Positions 25,388-33,379 are shown, counted from the stretch's first letter. The stretch: DNA of 64,000 nt from Microbacterium aoyamense (GCF_023155855.1 NZ_JAKNUT010000007.1:62001-126000), one strand, 5' to 3'. Numbers and translations are program-made. Notes: generated by a model from the letters alone, not told the origin.

Positions 25388-26764
25388 ATGACCGAGCGCC
25401 CAGATCTCCCCTACCGCGAGATCACCTCCTACCGCGACGGCTGGCTAGCGGAGATCTCGTACTTCCCCGACACGATGGAGAACGAGCCCACCGACGACCA
25501 GGATGCGCTGCAGACGCTTTTGCGCGCCGCCGCCTTCGAGACCGGCGCTGTCGAGGATCTCTACCAGTCTGAACGCGGCGCCACGCGCATGATCGCCGAG
25601 GAGGACGAGGGGTGGGAAGATGCACTCGCCCACGCCGGCGCCGGCGCCGGCGACCACTTCAAGGACCAACTCAACGCCTACGAGTTTGCCCGCGACTACG
25701 CCCACGGCGCAGGAGAACACCCCATCAACGAGGCCCTCATTCGCGAGGTCCACACGATCGCCACCGCCAGCCAAACCACATACGACACCGACGCTGGCCC
25801 CAAACCCCTTCATCACGGCGAATACAAACGATCAGCCAACTACGTCGTCGATCGTTTCGGCCGCCGAAAGTGGTACTGCCCACACGAGCGGCTCCCCGCC
25901 GAACTCCGAGCCACCATCGACATCTACCGCGAACTCGAAACACGTAACGCTGCCCCCACAGACAAAGCCAGAGTGCTCTCCGCCCTCCTCCACTGGGCAA
26001 TCGCACACATTCACCCCTTCGAGGACGGCAACGGTCGCGTCGCGCGCATCGTCGCATCCATCCCCACCATCCGAGGCAACGACGTCCCCGTCCTCGTGTT
26101 CAAGGACCAGAAGAACGCATACCTCCAAGCACTCGACGAAGCAGACGCCGGCGAACCAAGGGCGTTCATCGGCTACACCCTCGGGCGGATTCGAAGCGTG
26201 ATTGCCTGGCGTCGACACCTCATCGAAGCACGCGAAGAAGTCAGCTTCGACAGCCTCAGCGCGCAACTCGCCGAGATCCTCGCCGCCCAAGAAGGACAGA
26301 ACACTGAGCCCCTGCAGATCGTCCTAACTCGCGTCGGCGAATACCTCCGACGAGCTGTGAAGGAGCGACTGCAAGCCTTTGCCAACCGGAACGCCGCCAC
26401 CGTCCAAGTCGCCTACCCCGTCTACTGGGAAGGAGAGATGGATCTTACGCCAACGGCCACCGACAACCTAGTCGAATACGCCACCGCGCACCTGAGCACC
26501 GAGACACCGCTGCCCGCACATGCCAACTCCCGCGTCAGCGTCGGAATCCTCACCGGCACACGCGATGTCACCACCATCGTCGGCAACGACATCCTCACAC
26601 TCCCATTCGAAGCCTGCAGTCCCACCCTCACCAACGAAGCCATCATCCAACTCGACCTCCACGCCCAAGCTGGCACACTCCGCCTCGCCAAAGCCTTCGT
26701 CGACGAAGTGAAGCGAACCGCTCGCGCCAAGGGCTCGCTGCCCTTCGAACACAAGCCGCTCTGA
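25388..26764 (+). CDS. Fic-domain protein (probable AMP/nucleotidyl transferase)
   Basis: This 458-residue protein has the complete Fic active site HPFEDGNGRVAR (209-220), with catalytic His209, preceded by the flap region HHGEYKRSANYVV. An inhibitory-helix candidate, T52-x-x-x-E56 followed by Asp, lies in the N-terminal part (FETGAVEDLY), as in class II Fic proteins. It would transfer a nucleotide moiety to a target protein. The long C-terminal part is of unknown fold. Its codon choice (many A-ending third positions) differs from its neighbours, which suggests separate acquisition as cargo. Confidence 0.87.
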   Translation: MTERPDLPYREITSYRDGWLAEISYFPDTMENEPTDDQDALQTLLRAAAFETGAVEDLYQSERGATRMIAEEDEGWEDALAHAGAGAGDHFKDQLNAYEFARDYAHGAGEHPINEALIREVHTIATASQTTYDTDAGPKPLHHGEYKRSANYVVDRFGRRKWYCPHERLPAELRATIDIYRELETRNAAPTDKARVLSALLHWAIAHIHPFEDGNGRVARIVASIPTIRGNDVPVLVFKDQKNAYLQALDEADAGEPRAFIGYTLGRIRSVIAWRRHLIEAREEVSFDSLSAQLAEILAAQEGQNTEPLQIVLTRVGEYLRRAVKERLQAFANRNAATVQVAYPVYWEGEMDLTPTATDNLVEYATAHLSTETPLPAHANSRVSVGILTGTRDVTTIVGNDILTLPFEACSPTLTNEAIIQLDLHAQAGTLRLAKAFVDEVKRTARAKGSLPFEHKPL

Positions 26765-26813
26765 TCGACCGGGGGGCGCTCGGGCCGGCCTCACGCTCGT
26801 CGAGACGGTCGCG

Positions 26814-27083
26814 TCAAGGAGTCAAGAGTTGGCCGACGACGTTGCGGAGTAGATTCAGCGCATCATCCTGGCTCACGTGCGGGTCGGCGTTCCGGACGAT
26901 CGCGACGTGGGCGAGCACGAGCGTCATGACGGCGAGTGTCGCTTCGTCTCGTCGCAACTCTCCGAGCATTAGCGACAGGATCTGCTCGCGTTCAGGTGAC
27001 CACTTGACGTCACCGAGTGCTGCCAACCGATCAACGACCGACGCGACTAGGCCTGCGGTGGCGGAGTCGAGCACGCTGCTCAT
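26814..27083 (-). CDS. Small helical protein, unknown, coupled to tape-measure-like gene
   Basis: The 89-residue all-helical protein (ATAGLVASVVDRLAALGDVKW...) has no recognisable domain. Its start overlaps the stop of the upstream gene by 4 bases, so the two are translationally coupled. Position among phage-like genes suggests an element-encoded accessory protein. Confidence 0.6.
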   Translation of the reverse strand: MSSVLDSATAGLVASVVDRLAALGDVKWSPEREQILSLMLGELRRDEATLAVMTLVLAHVAIVRNADPHVSQDDALNLLRNVVGQLLTP

Positions 27084-28114
27084 TCCATGAACCTCCCGCC
27101 GCCCCGTACGGCGATCGTCGTCTCGTATGAGCGGCGCATGGCGGCTTTCACCGACGCCTCGAACTGCGAGAGATCCGCTCTGACCGGCACCGTGATTCCC
27201 GCTCCGTACTGTGCGGCGAGTTCGGCGTAGCGCTCCCCGGCGACGCGGGCAGTCTTGTCGATCTGCTCACGGTTCGCGGCCTCGCTAGCGGCGACATAGG
27301 CTGAGTATTCCTCCGTCCCCTGCTTCGCTTTGTTGGTTGCGTCGAGCACCGCATCCCACCGGCTGACGATCTTCTGTAGCTCGGGGTCGACCGCGACCGC
27401 ACCCTCGGCATTCGCCTTCTGTGCGTCGACCTGCTCCTTCATCAGGTCGCGGATGCGCTCGTTGACGATGCGTTGAGCATCGAGGTCACCGGCGTTGGCG
27501 GCGTAGAGCGTGCCGCGGTCGAGTTCGAGTCGCAGTGCGTCAGCCTGAATCTGCTTCCATTCGCTGGCGCGGTCGGGGTTGAACATGAGGTCGTGCACGT
27601 CGGCGGTGATCTGTGCCTGGTCGAGATACTTCCGGCCTTCCTCGGCAGCGTCGGCGTAGGCGCTGGTGAGACGCTCCCGCATCTTCTCCGCTTCCTCTTG
27701 CTGCCGGATGATCTCGGATGTCACGAGCCCGATGCCGGTGGCCGCTGCGAGGCCCGCAACCGCGCCGGCGGGGCCGAACCCTTGGAAGGCGTTGGCGGCG
27801 AGCTCCTGTACGGCGTCGAGCGCGTCTGCGGGCTCTTTGAAGGATGCTGCCATTTCGCGGCCGGTCTGGTTCGCTTCGCCCTTCAGGTCGTCGACGCCTT
27901 TGCTGGTGTCTTTGACGCTGCGGTCGAGCTTGTCGGACGCTCGCGACGCATCGCGTAGGGCGGCTTCGAGCTTGCGCCCGCTCTGGTCGCCTTCGTCGCC
28001 GAGTTCGTCGAGGGACTTCGCTGCATCTTCGACTGGTTTGATGACGTCCTGCTTGAGCGCTTTGTTGAACTGCTTGCCGTCTGCCCCTACGGCGACTTCA
28101 TAAGTCCTGGCCAT
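27080..28114 (-). CDS. Phage tail tape-measure-like coiled-coil protein (short)
   Basis: The 344-residue protein starts ARTYEVAVGADGKQFNKALKQDVIKPVEDA, followed by heptad-rich coiled coil (residues 30-95) and a Gly/Ala hydrophobic segment (GFGPAGAVAGLAAATGIGLVTSEIIRQQ). This is the opening layout of phage tail tape-measure proteins, but it is far shorter than the usual 600-2000 residues and no other tail genes are present. It may be a remnant or a satellite-specific structural or interfering protein. Confidence 0.65.
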   Translation of the reverse strand: MARTYEVAVGADGKQFNKALKQDVIKPVEDAAKSLDELGDEGDQSGRKLEAALRDASRASDKLDRSVKDTSKGVDDLKGEANQTGREMAASFKEPADALDAVQELAANAFQGFGPAGAVAGLAAATGIGLVTSEIIRQQEEAEKMRERLTSAYADAAEEGRKYLDQAQITADVHDLMFNPDRASEWKQIQADALRLELDRGTLYAANAGDLDAQRIVNERIRDLMKEQVDAQKANAEGAVAVDPELQKIVSRWDAVLDATNKAKQGTEEYSAYVAASEAANREQIDKTARVAGERYAELAAQYGAGITVPVRADLSQFEASVKAAMRRSYETTIAVRGGGRFME

Positions 28115-28124
28115 GGTGATCGGG

Positions 28125-28940
28125 TTACCTTCCTGCGTTTGCCGTCAAGTTCTTCTTGACGGCGGATTTGATGCGGTGGTCGGGGTGGTGGGGTTCGGTG
28201 TGCCGTGCGGCGTTCCAGTCGCTCAGAACGGCGTCTGGCAGTCGCCCAGAGGCGCTGATGGTGAGTCCGTGTTCTGCGGCCCATGTGCGGATCTCAAACG
28301 CCTGGCTTCGGTTTCGCTTCTCAGTGCGCTTCCGCTCGCGGTACTTTGCTCGGCCGTCGTCGGAGCCGGTCTGCTTCTCGTAGTGGTCGCGGCTCCAGGC
28401 CTGGCGGAGTTCTCGTCGCCTCGCGTCATCGTGGCGGTATCCGGGACGGGGGTCGCGGTCGCGGGCGATGTGGCAGGAGAGGCACAGCGGGTCGTAGTCG
28501 TTAGGGTCCGGTGACCATACGTGACGGTGCGCTCGGCCGGCGTGAAGCTCGAGGGTGACGCGCTCGCGTGGGCTGCCCGCGCGGTAGGCCCATTGCTTGG
28601 CCTGGCGCTTCTGGCAGTCGAGGCAGCGCCAGTCGGCTGCGCGGCCGCGAGCTCGCCGCACTCGCGCGTGTGCCGTGCTGTAGGTGCTCGGGTCGGCGAG
28701 AAATGGGCGACGGCTCTGGGCGCGTCTACGGCGGCACGGATCGCAGTATCGGGCGGTCGGTGAGCTTGCGGGCCGAGCACAGTCGACGCACTCGCGCGGC
28801 GGCTTGGCTCGGTTGTGATCCCAGCGGCTCTGGTAACAATTGCGGCACTCGCCGCTCTTGCGGATGTAGACCGGAGCGCCACAGGCGCAGGCCAACCCGT
28901 CAGCACCCTGCGCTGCGCGCTGCGGCGCTCCGGTGGTCAC
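28125..28940 (-). CDS. Zinc-binding HNH-like protein
   Basis: This 271-residue protein contains several paired Cys motifs: CACGAPVYIRKSGECRNC, CVDCARP...CDPC, WRCLDCQKRQ. An HNH-like block follows (LELHAGRAHRHVWSPDPNDYDPLCLSCHIARD). HNH nucleases end in a similar LC-x-x-CH zinc site, so a nuclease or DNA-binding role is likely. It starts at GTG 28940, overlapping the upstream stop as GTGA. The C-terminal part is basic and helical. Confidence 0.62.
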   Translation of the reverse strand: MTTGAPQRAAQGADGLACACGAPVYIRKSGECRNCYQSRWDHNRAKPPRECVDCARPASSPTARYCDPCRRRRAQSRRPFLADPSTYSTAHARVRRARGRAADWRCLDCQKRQAKQWAYRAGSPRERVTLELHAGRAHRHVWSPDPNDYDPLCLSCHIARDRDPRPGYRHDDARRRELRQAWSRDHYEKQTGSDDGRAKYRERKRTEKRNRSQAFEIRTWAAEHGLTISASGRLPDAVLSDWNAARHTEPHHPDHRIKSAVKKNLTANAGR

Positions 28941-29686
28941 TGGGCCCGCCGCAAGTGTTCGGCGACGGCCTGGCCGCGCGTGCGCGATTTGCCGGCCGCG
29001 AGTGGGGCCGACGCGAGTTCGGCGACGTACTGTGCGCTGGCGACGGCCCAGCACGGGACACACGACCGAATGCTAGGGACGTGCGCCGCGCCCTGGACCG
29101 GGACGAGCAAACGCGCCCGGACGGTCTGGCCAGCCGAGTCGGGCACCTGCTCGCAGACGGGGCACATGAGGGTTGCGCGCATGTGCTGTTCCTGTCGAGC
29201 CGCCTCGGCAGCTGCCCGCGCTTCGGCGCGTGCGTCGTCGACCGCTCGGAGGGTCAGGTACGCGTCCCAGGACCGGTCGCCGTCACTTGTGATTTCCTGC
29301 ACGAGCGCCGTCGGCTGCGGGGTCGCTGCGGGGTGAGCCTGGTCGACCGCGGCACGCGTTACGAATAGCTGGGTGGGCATCGGGCTTCCGTTTTGGCGGA
29401 TCACGCTCGTCGTCGCGGCGAAGGGATCGAGTACGCGCTGACTGTCATCGCTTTCAGCGGCCGAGAGTGCAGGGAACGCGGCGAAGTACTCGTGAACGTG
29501 GGCGGGCAGGCGGATGCCGACGAACTCGCGCCAGGTGGCGTGGTCGTTACCTGTGGCCTTGAATGTCTTCTTGAACTGCTTGCGCAACGCGCTCGCTCGT
29601 TCGCTCTCTTCATCGGGAATCCAAAGCTCGGGCAATGGGTGCCGGCCATCGACGATGGTGGGGATCGGCTGACGGAAGATGCTCAT
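28937..29686 (-). CDS. Element-encoded protein with Cys-pair motifs, unknown
   Basis: This is a 249-residue protein from ATG 29686 (MSIFRQPIPTIVDG), chosen because AGAGAG precedes it and the upstream frame extension looks untranslated. The N-terminal part is mixed alpha/beta; the C-terminal third has helical Ala/Glu-rich sequence followed by CPVCEQVP and a distant CVPCWA, which could hold a zinc. It is coupled to the HNH-like gene. No family is recognised. Confidence 0.6.
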   Translation of the reverse strand: MSIFRQPIPTIVDGRHPLPELWIPDEESERASALRKQFKKTFKATGNDHATWREFVGIRLPAHVHEYFAAFPALSAAESDDSQRVLDPFAATTSVIRQNGSPMPTQLFVTRAAVDQAHPAATPQPTALVQEITSDGDRSWDAYLTLRAVDDARAEARAAAEAARQEQHMRATLMCPVCEQVPDSAGQTVRARLLVPVQGAAHVPSIRSCVPCWAVASAQYVAELASAPLAAGKSRTRGQAVAEHLRRAQ

Positions 29687-29907
29687 TGTGTGTCTCTCTT
29701 TCGGTTTTGGCGGTGCTGCGGGTTTGGTGGGGGCCTGGCGCGCTGGTCGGGCAGCGCTCCAGGTGTCTAGGGGATTCAGGGATCTCTTGATACGAGTGGC
29801 TGATGTGTGGTCGGTTCTCGGGGGGAAAACATGGAGCCGGAGGCGTGAGTCGTGAAACTCAGTCTCAAAAAAAACGGACCGAGTGTCATCCGGGATGGTG
29901 GACGCTC

Positions 29908-30546
29908 TCATGCCGCCGCCTCGCTCTCATCGACATCGATCGACTTGTCCACAGATGCAAGTGAGACGGTGCTGTGAGTCGATGTGATTCCTCGTGTCTT
30001 TCCTCTGTGGTTCCTCTGTGGTTCCTTGGGGCCAGGCTGAGCCTGGGGTGCAGGGCCAGGCTGAGCCTGGGGTGCAGGGCCAGGCTGAGCCTGGGGTGCA
30101 GGGCCAGGCTGAGCCTGGGGTGCAGGGCCAGGCTGAGCCTGGGGCTTTGGCGGCCTCGGCCGCGCTCGCTTTGACAGCGCACGTCGGCGATACTCAGCGG
30201 TCGTCCGCGATTGTTCCGCCTCGATCACGAGGTTGAATTCGGCACGCTGCCCGGACTGGCCACGCTTGAGCTGCTCGATTGCGCCCAGCGATACGAGGCC
30301 CCTGAGGGCGACCCGTACCGCCTCGAACGCCGCGGCGCGGTCAGTGGCGTCGTGGTCGTTGACGCGCCGGCCGATGGCCAGGCACATTGCATCGCGGCTA
30401 TCGAAGTAGCGACGGGATTCGCGGGGGTCGTCGATCGCACCGTCGAGTGCAGTGTGAGACATGCCGATGAGTAGCCGATACTCATTGCCAGTCAACGGCA
30501 CGTCGACCGCGTACGCGATCGCTTCTCCCACGAGGCGAGCCCCCAT
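29908..30546 (-). CDS. Rep-like/replication-associated protein with iterated APQAQPGP repeats
   Basis: The 212-residue protein has an N-terminal helical region (ARLVGEAIAYAVDVPLTGNEYRLLIGMSHTALD...) of the winged-helix type seen in actinobacterial phage and plasmid replication proteins. Then come about five octapeptide repeats (PQAQPGPA) and an acidic tail ending DVDESEAAA. It starts at ATG 30546, overlapping the stop of the helix-turn-helix gene by 1-2 bases. Its position beside excisionase genes and opposite the integrase matches a rep gene. The replication role is inferred. Confidence 0.6.
   Translation of the reverse strand: MGARLVGEAIAYAVDVPLTGNEYRLLIGMSHTALDGAIDDPRESRRYFDSRDAMCLAIGRRVNDHDATDRAAAFEAVRVALRGLVSLGAIEQLKRGQSGQRAEFNLVIEAEQSRTTAEYRRRALSKRARPRPPKPQAQPGPAPQAQPGPAPQAQPGPAPQAQPGPAPQAQPGPKEPQRNHRGKTRGITSTHSTVSLASVDKSIDVDESEAAA
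30031..30144. repeat. Iterated 24-bp repeats, each a perfect palindrome, inside the Rep-like gene
   Basis: A 24-base unit starts at 30031, 30055, 30079, 30103 and 30127 (the last partial). Each unit contains CCAGGCT-G-AGCCTGG, a perfect palindrome with 7-base arms. Such an array within a rep gene resembles an iteron-type replication origin. Confidence 0.8.
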
Positions 30547-30547
30547 T

Positions 30548-30850
30548 TCAGGCCACGCTCTCCAGCTCGCCGAGTAGTTCGATGAGCTTGGCGCGGATGA
30601 TCGCCGTAGCGTCGGGTCCCGCGCTCGCGCTGGCGGTCTGATCCGCCTCAGTGTGGTCTGCACCGTCGAGCCAGGCGAGAAAGGAATCCCGCGGAATGAT
30701 GACCCTTCGACCGACTCGAACAGCGCGGATGTCGCCGCCGTGGATTGACAGCGCAGAGGTCAACGTCCGCGTGTTGATGCCCAGAACAGCCGCGGCGTCC
30801 TTAATGGTGATCGTCGCCTGCGGGGATGCGCGAAGTTCCTCGATGCCCAT
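30548..30850 (-). CDS. Helix-turn-helix protein, excisionase-like
   Basis: The 100-residue protein has an excisionase/MerR-type winged-helix domain (TITIKDAAAVLGINTRTLTSALSIHGGDIRAVRVGRRVIIPRDSFLAWLDG) and a C-terminal helix. It may act as a recombination directionality factor or regulator. Its start overlaps the upstream gene stop by one base (TAATG). Confidence 0.75.
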   Translation of the reverse strand: MGIEELRASPQATITIKDAAAVLGINTRTLTSALSIHGGDIRAVRVGRRVIIPRDSFLAWLDGADHTEADQTASASAGPDATAIIRAKLIELLGELESVA

Positions 30851-31050
30851 TACGACGCCTGCGCATGCTGCTTGTTGCGCTCGATGAACGCGTCCAGATC
30901 CGCAAGGTCATAGCGAACGCGGCGGCCGAGGCGCACCCAGCTCGGACCAACGCCGATGGAGCGCCAGTAGGCGAGCGTCGCGGGCGGCATGCTCAGATAG
31001 TGAGCGGCTCCCTCAGGACTGACCGCGCGCTGTGGCAGCTGCGTGTCCAT
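30850..31050 (-). CDS. xis: Small excisionase (MerR-like HTH)
   Basis: This 66-residue protein is a single winged-helix excisionase domain (AVSPEGAAHYLSMPPATLAYWRSIGVGPSWVRLGRRVRYDLADLDAFIERN), the AlpA/Xis type. The ATG at 31050 is preceded by GGAGGAG. It reads away from the repressor and integrase genes, and is first in the run of minus-strand genes of segment B. It should help the integrase excise the element. Confidence 0.8.
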   Translation of the reverse strand: MDTQLPQRAVSPEGAAHYLSMPPATLAYWRSIGVGPSWVRLGRRVRYDLADLDAFIERNKQHAQAS

Positions 31051-31053
31051 CAC

Positions 31054-31189
31054 TCCTCCAATCGATGACTGTCAATTTTCGGAACAAGCCAGCCGACTGA
31101 GTGACCATTTCGTTCCGATGATCGCCACTGTACGGATTGCCATTGAATAGATCAAGTACGCCACGCCGAAGTGGTGTATGTTCTGAATC
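31054..31189. promoter_or_regulatory. Divergent control region of segment B with CGGAAC/GTTCCG inverted repeat
   Basis: This intergenic stretch separates the excisionase/rep genes from the repressor/integrase genes. CGGAAC at 31080-31085 and GTTCCG at 31112-31117 form an inverted repeat with a 26-base gap. A CCAC...GTGG inverted repeat lies nearer the repressor start. Both are candidate repressor operators; neither is tested. Confidence 0.45.
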
Positions 31190-31813
31190 GTGACAGTCGA
31201 TCAGAGTTCGTGGGATGCACGACTTGCGCGAGCGGTCGGGGACAACGTTCGAAAGTTGCGTCAGGCATCGACTCCGTCTCTCAGCGCTCAGGCGCTGTCG
31301 AACATCACGCGTGAGCTAGGGCATGCCGTCCATCGCTCCGTGATCGCAAAACTGGAGAATGGTGAGCGGGCATCGGTAACGCTGGGTGACCTGTTCGTGC
31401 TATCGCGCGCTTTGAACGTGCCGCCGTTCGCGCTCCTCGCCCCTTTGACGGAGACGGCGTTCATAGAGGTTCTGCCTGGTCGGTTCATGACGGCATGGGA
31501 TGCCATCGGGTGGTTCAACGGCGACAGCAACAACGTCTCCGACGTGGTGACGCAAGCTGATGCTGGATTTCAAGGCTGGTATGCCGTCACGGACGCTTAT
31601 CAGATGCGATGGCGCTACGAAGTGGAACTGCTCCGATTCCAGGAGGCTTATCTGGAGGCCGTTGAGACGAGTGGGGTTGAGCGCACTGTCTTGACCGAGC
31701 GTGTGCAGCTTCAACTTGATCGGCTGCGGGCGGTCCGTGAGCGTCTGATTGCGATGGGGGTCGAAGTGCCTACGATCCTCGACCCGACTGGCGAACTGAA
31801 GGCACCCGAGTGA
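31190..31813 (+). CDS. XRE-type repressor of segment B
   Basis: The 207-residue protein has a Cro/cI-type helix-turn-helix in the first 75 residues (NVRKLRQASTPSLSAQALSNITRELGHAVHRSVIAKLENGERASVTLGDLFVLSRAL). The C-terminal half contains a helical region. It starts with GTG close to a TATGTT box, suggesting a leaderless transcript. Its stop overlaps the integrase start as GTGA. It probably controls the choice between integrase and excision/replication genes. Confidence 0.78.
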   Translation: MTVDQSSWDARLARAVGDNVRKLRQASTPSLSAQALSNITRELGHAVHRSVIAKLENGERASVTLGDLFVLSRALNVPPFALLAPLTETAFIEVLPGRFMTAWDAIGWFNGDSNNVSDVVTQADAGFQGWYAVTDAYQMRWRYEVELLRFQEAYLEAVETSGVERTVLTERVQLQLDRLRAVRERLIAMGVEVPTILDPTGELKAPE

Positions 31814-33015
31814 CCAGGCGGCGGGGCGTCGGGTCTATCACCCGTTATAGGACCACGGCGGGGGAGCGCTGGCGCTGGCAACTGCGCGTCCCCATCGATC
31901 CCGAGAACGCCGACGCTGGCACAAGGCAGGCTGGGCAGGCCGGCTACGCCACGATGAAGGCAGCCGACGCCGGCCTACAGGACGCACGTCGCAAGTTGCG
32001 AGAGCACGTGCGAGTGACGGCGGCCGGAGCGCCGACCGTAGGGGCGTTCGCCGCTCAGTGGCTCGATGGGTTGCGTCTCGAAGCATCGACGATCCAGGGC
32101 TACACCCGCATCGTGCGAAATCACGTCGTGCCCCAGCTCGGCGCGACGCGACTGGACCGACTTACGTCGTCCAGGCTGAGCACGCACTATCGATTCCTGG
32201 AGCGTGAGGGACGCCGCGACGGCAAGCATTGGGGCGAGCCACTGTCTGCAAACACGGTGAACAAGGTGCACGTTGTCATCGGTGCTCTGCTCGATGCCGC
32301 GATCGAGGACGGGCTCATTTCCGTCAACGTCGCCCGCAAGCGCCGCACCGTGCAAGCGCCCACGAGCAAGCAGGTACGGACTCAGCGGCCCGAGGTCGCG
32401 ACGTGGAGCGCCGCAGAGCTCGCGGCCTTCCTGGCGTGGGACCGCGATGTGTATCGCGATGATCTGTACTCGCTGTGGCACGCGATCGCGTACACCGGCA
32501 TGCGGCGGTCCGAGGCGCTCGCGCTGCGGTGGGGCGACGTCGACATCGTGCACGGCCGTATCAGTGTGCGACGCGCGGCCGACACGGCGCGAGCGCGTGA
32601 GGTGAAGACGACGAAGACGGGCGGTGGCCGCGCGATCGACATCGACCCCGCGACGGTCGCTGTCCTGCGCGCGTACAAAGCGCTACGAGGGCAGGTGCAC
32701 CTACCGCACGCGCACGCCGACGCATTCGCCTTCGGCAACATGAGCGGCGAGCTGCGCGCGCCGAATGAGATCAGCCGGCGCTGGGTCTACCGCGTCGCGA
32801 CCGCTCAGCGCGCGGGCATCGACGTGCCGCGGCTCACGTTGAAGGGCCTGCGGCACACGCACGCGACCTTGTTGCTCGAGGCAGGCACGCACGCGAAGGT
32901 CGTGCAGGAGCGCCTCGGGCACGCGGATATCTCGACGACGATGAACATCTACAGCCACGTCACGCCGACGATGCAGCGGAGCGCCGCTGACCGGTTCGCG
33001 GAGCTGCTGCGATGA
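31810..33015 (+). CDS. int: Tyrosine integrase of segment B (right end)
   Basis: This 401-residue integrase has the N-terminal arm-binding domain, a core-binding domain (about 65-180) and a catalytic domain. The catalytic Arg232 is in TGMRRSEAL and the nucleophile Tyr381 is in TTMNIYSH. The box II segment reads L-K-G-L-R-H, so Lys345 takes the place of the usual first His of H-x-x-R (Arg348). It lies 84 bases from the att core at 33100, the classic location for the integrase of a tRNA-targeted element. It starts with GTG overlapping the repressor stop. Confidence 0.9.
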   Translation: MTRRRGVGSITRYRTTAGERWRWQLRVPIDPENADAGTRQAGQAGYATMKAADAGLQDARRKLREHVRVTAAGAPTVGAFAAQWLDGLRLEASTIQGYTRIVRNHVVPQLGATRLDRLTSSRLSTHYRFLEREGRRDGKHWGEPLSANTVNKVHVVIGALLDAAIEDGLISVNVARKRRTVQAPTSKQVRTQRPEVATWSAAELAAFLAWDRDVYRDDLYSLWHAIAYTGMRRSEALALRWGDVDIVHGRISVRRAADTARAREVKTTKTGGGRAIDIDPATVAVLRAYKALRGQVHLPHAHADAFAFGNMSGELRAPNEISRRWVYRVATAQRAGIDVPRLTLKGLRHTHATLLLEAGTHAKVVQERLGHADISTTMNIYSHVTPTMQRSAADRFAELLR

Positions 33016-33020
33016 GCGCT

Positions 33021-33039
33021 GTTGCATATCTCGTTGCAT
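33021..33039 (+). promoter_or_regulatory. Paired GTTGCAT motifs, right end of segment B
   Basis: GTTGCAT at 33021 and 33033 are 12 bases apart, exactly as at 23778/23790. They lie between the integrase stop and the att core, where arm-type integrase sites are expected. Confidence 0.5.
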
Positions 33040-33099
33040 GCGAGGTCGAAGGCGGTGAACCTAGGCGAGAAAAAGCCTGGTCAGACTTGATTACTACTC

Positions 33100-33122
33100 G
33101 GCGGAGGATAGGGGATTCGAAC
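33100..33122 (-). repeat. att core: 23-bp tRNA-Ser remnant between segments B and C
   Basis: It is identical to the cores at 8304, 23634 and 59169. To its left lies the integrase end of B; to its right the 189-bp left end shared with segment A. Confidence 0.85.
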
Positions 33123-33155
33123 TCTCATTTTGCCACCTGCGAATGGCCCGTTTTG

Positions 33156-33171
33156 CCGCGTAATTACGCGG
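33156..33171. repeat. Perfect 16-base palindrome in the left end of segment C
   Basis: CCGCGTAATTACGCGG is perfectly self-complementary. In the homologous left end of segment A one base differs (CCGCGTAATTCCGCGG). Confidence 0.7.
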
Positions 33172-33249
33172 TTTTCGCCGAGTCGCTCTCGTGGCACACC
33201 AGCATCCCCCTGCCTGAAGATGCAAGTAAACACGCGGGTGGATTTCGGT

Positions 33250-33273
33250 AACTGTGCCTTAACTGTGCCACGG
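33250..33273 (+). promoter_or_regulatory. Doubled AACTGTGCC motif, left end of segment C
   Basis: AACTGTGCC is at 33250 and AACTGTGCCACGG at 33261, 11 bases apart. A similar doublet lies near the right end at 59099/59111. These are candidate arm-type recombinase sites. Confidence 0.5.
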
Positions 33274-33301
33274 GAGAGCCACGCATGCTTGGGGTGGCTC
33301 A

Positions 33302-33379
33302 GGGCAACGCGAATGCGCGGACGATTTGACCGCTGAACCGGGTTAGCGCGCCGTGGAAGCTCTCCACTTCGCGTTGCCC
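33302..33379. repeat. 12-base inverted repeat spanning 78 bases
   Basis: GGGCAACGCGAA (33302-33313) and TTCGCGTTGCCC (33368-33379) are perfectly complementary, with 54 bases between them. No gene explains it. Confidence 0.7.

Larger units (their letters stand above)
23634..33122. mobile_element. Segment B: 9.5-kb integrative element in tRNA-Ser
   Basis: Direct 23-bp tRNA cores bound it. It holds two tyrosine integrases, two excisionase-like genes, a repressor, a Rep-like gene, phage-like genes and Fic cargo. Pairs of GTTGCAT motifs 12 bases apart (start to start) occur near both ends (23778/23790 and 33021/33033), consistent with integrase arm sites of one element. No capsid, portal or terminase gene is present, which suggests a satellite- or plasmid-like element rather than a full prophage. 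Confidence 0.72.
33100..33288 (+). repeat. 189-bp element left end, copy 2
   Basis: It aligns without gaps to 8304-8492. This copy keeps a perfect 16-base palindrome at 33156-33171 and the doubled AACTGTGCC motif, both partly eroded in copy 1, so this is probably the younger copy. Confidence 0.75.

Noticed and set aside
30031..30144. Repeats considered as a CRISPR array
   Set aside because: Units are directly adjacent with no unique spacers and lie within a coding sequence; no cas genes are present.
29994..30236. Collagen-like frame (repeated GQAEPGV) on the plus strand
   Set aside because: It is the antisense reading of the 24-bp repeat within the Rep-like gene; it has no ribosome site and the opposite strand has the better start and neighbours.
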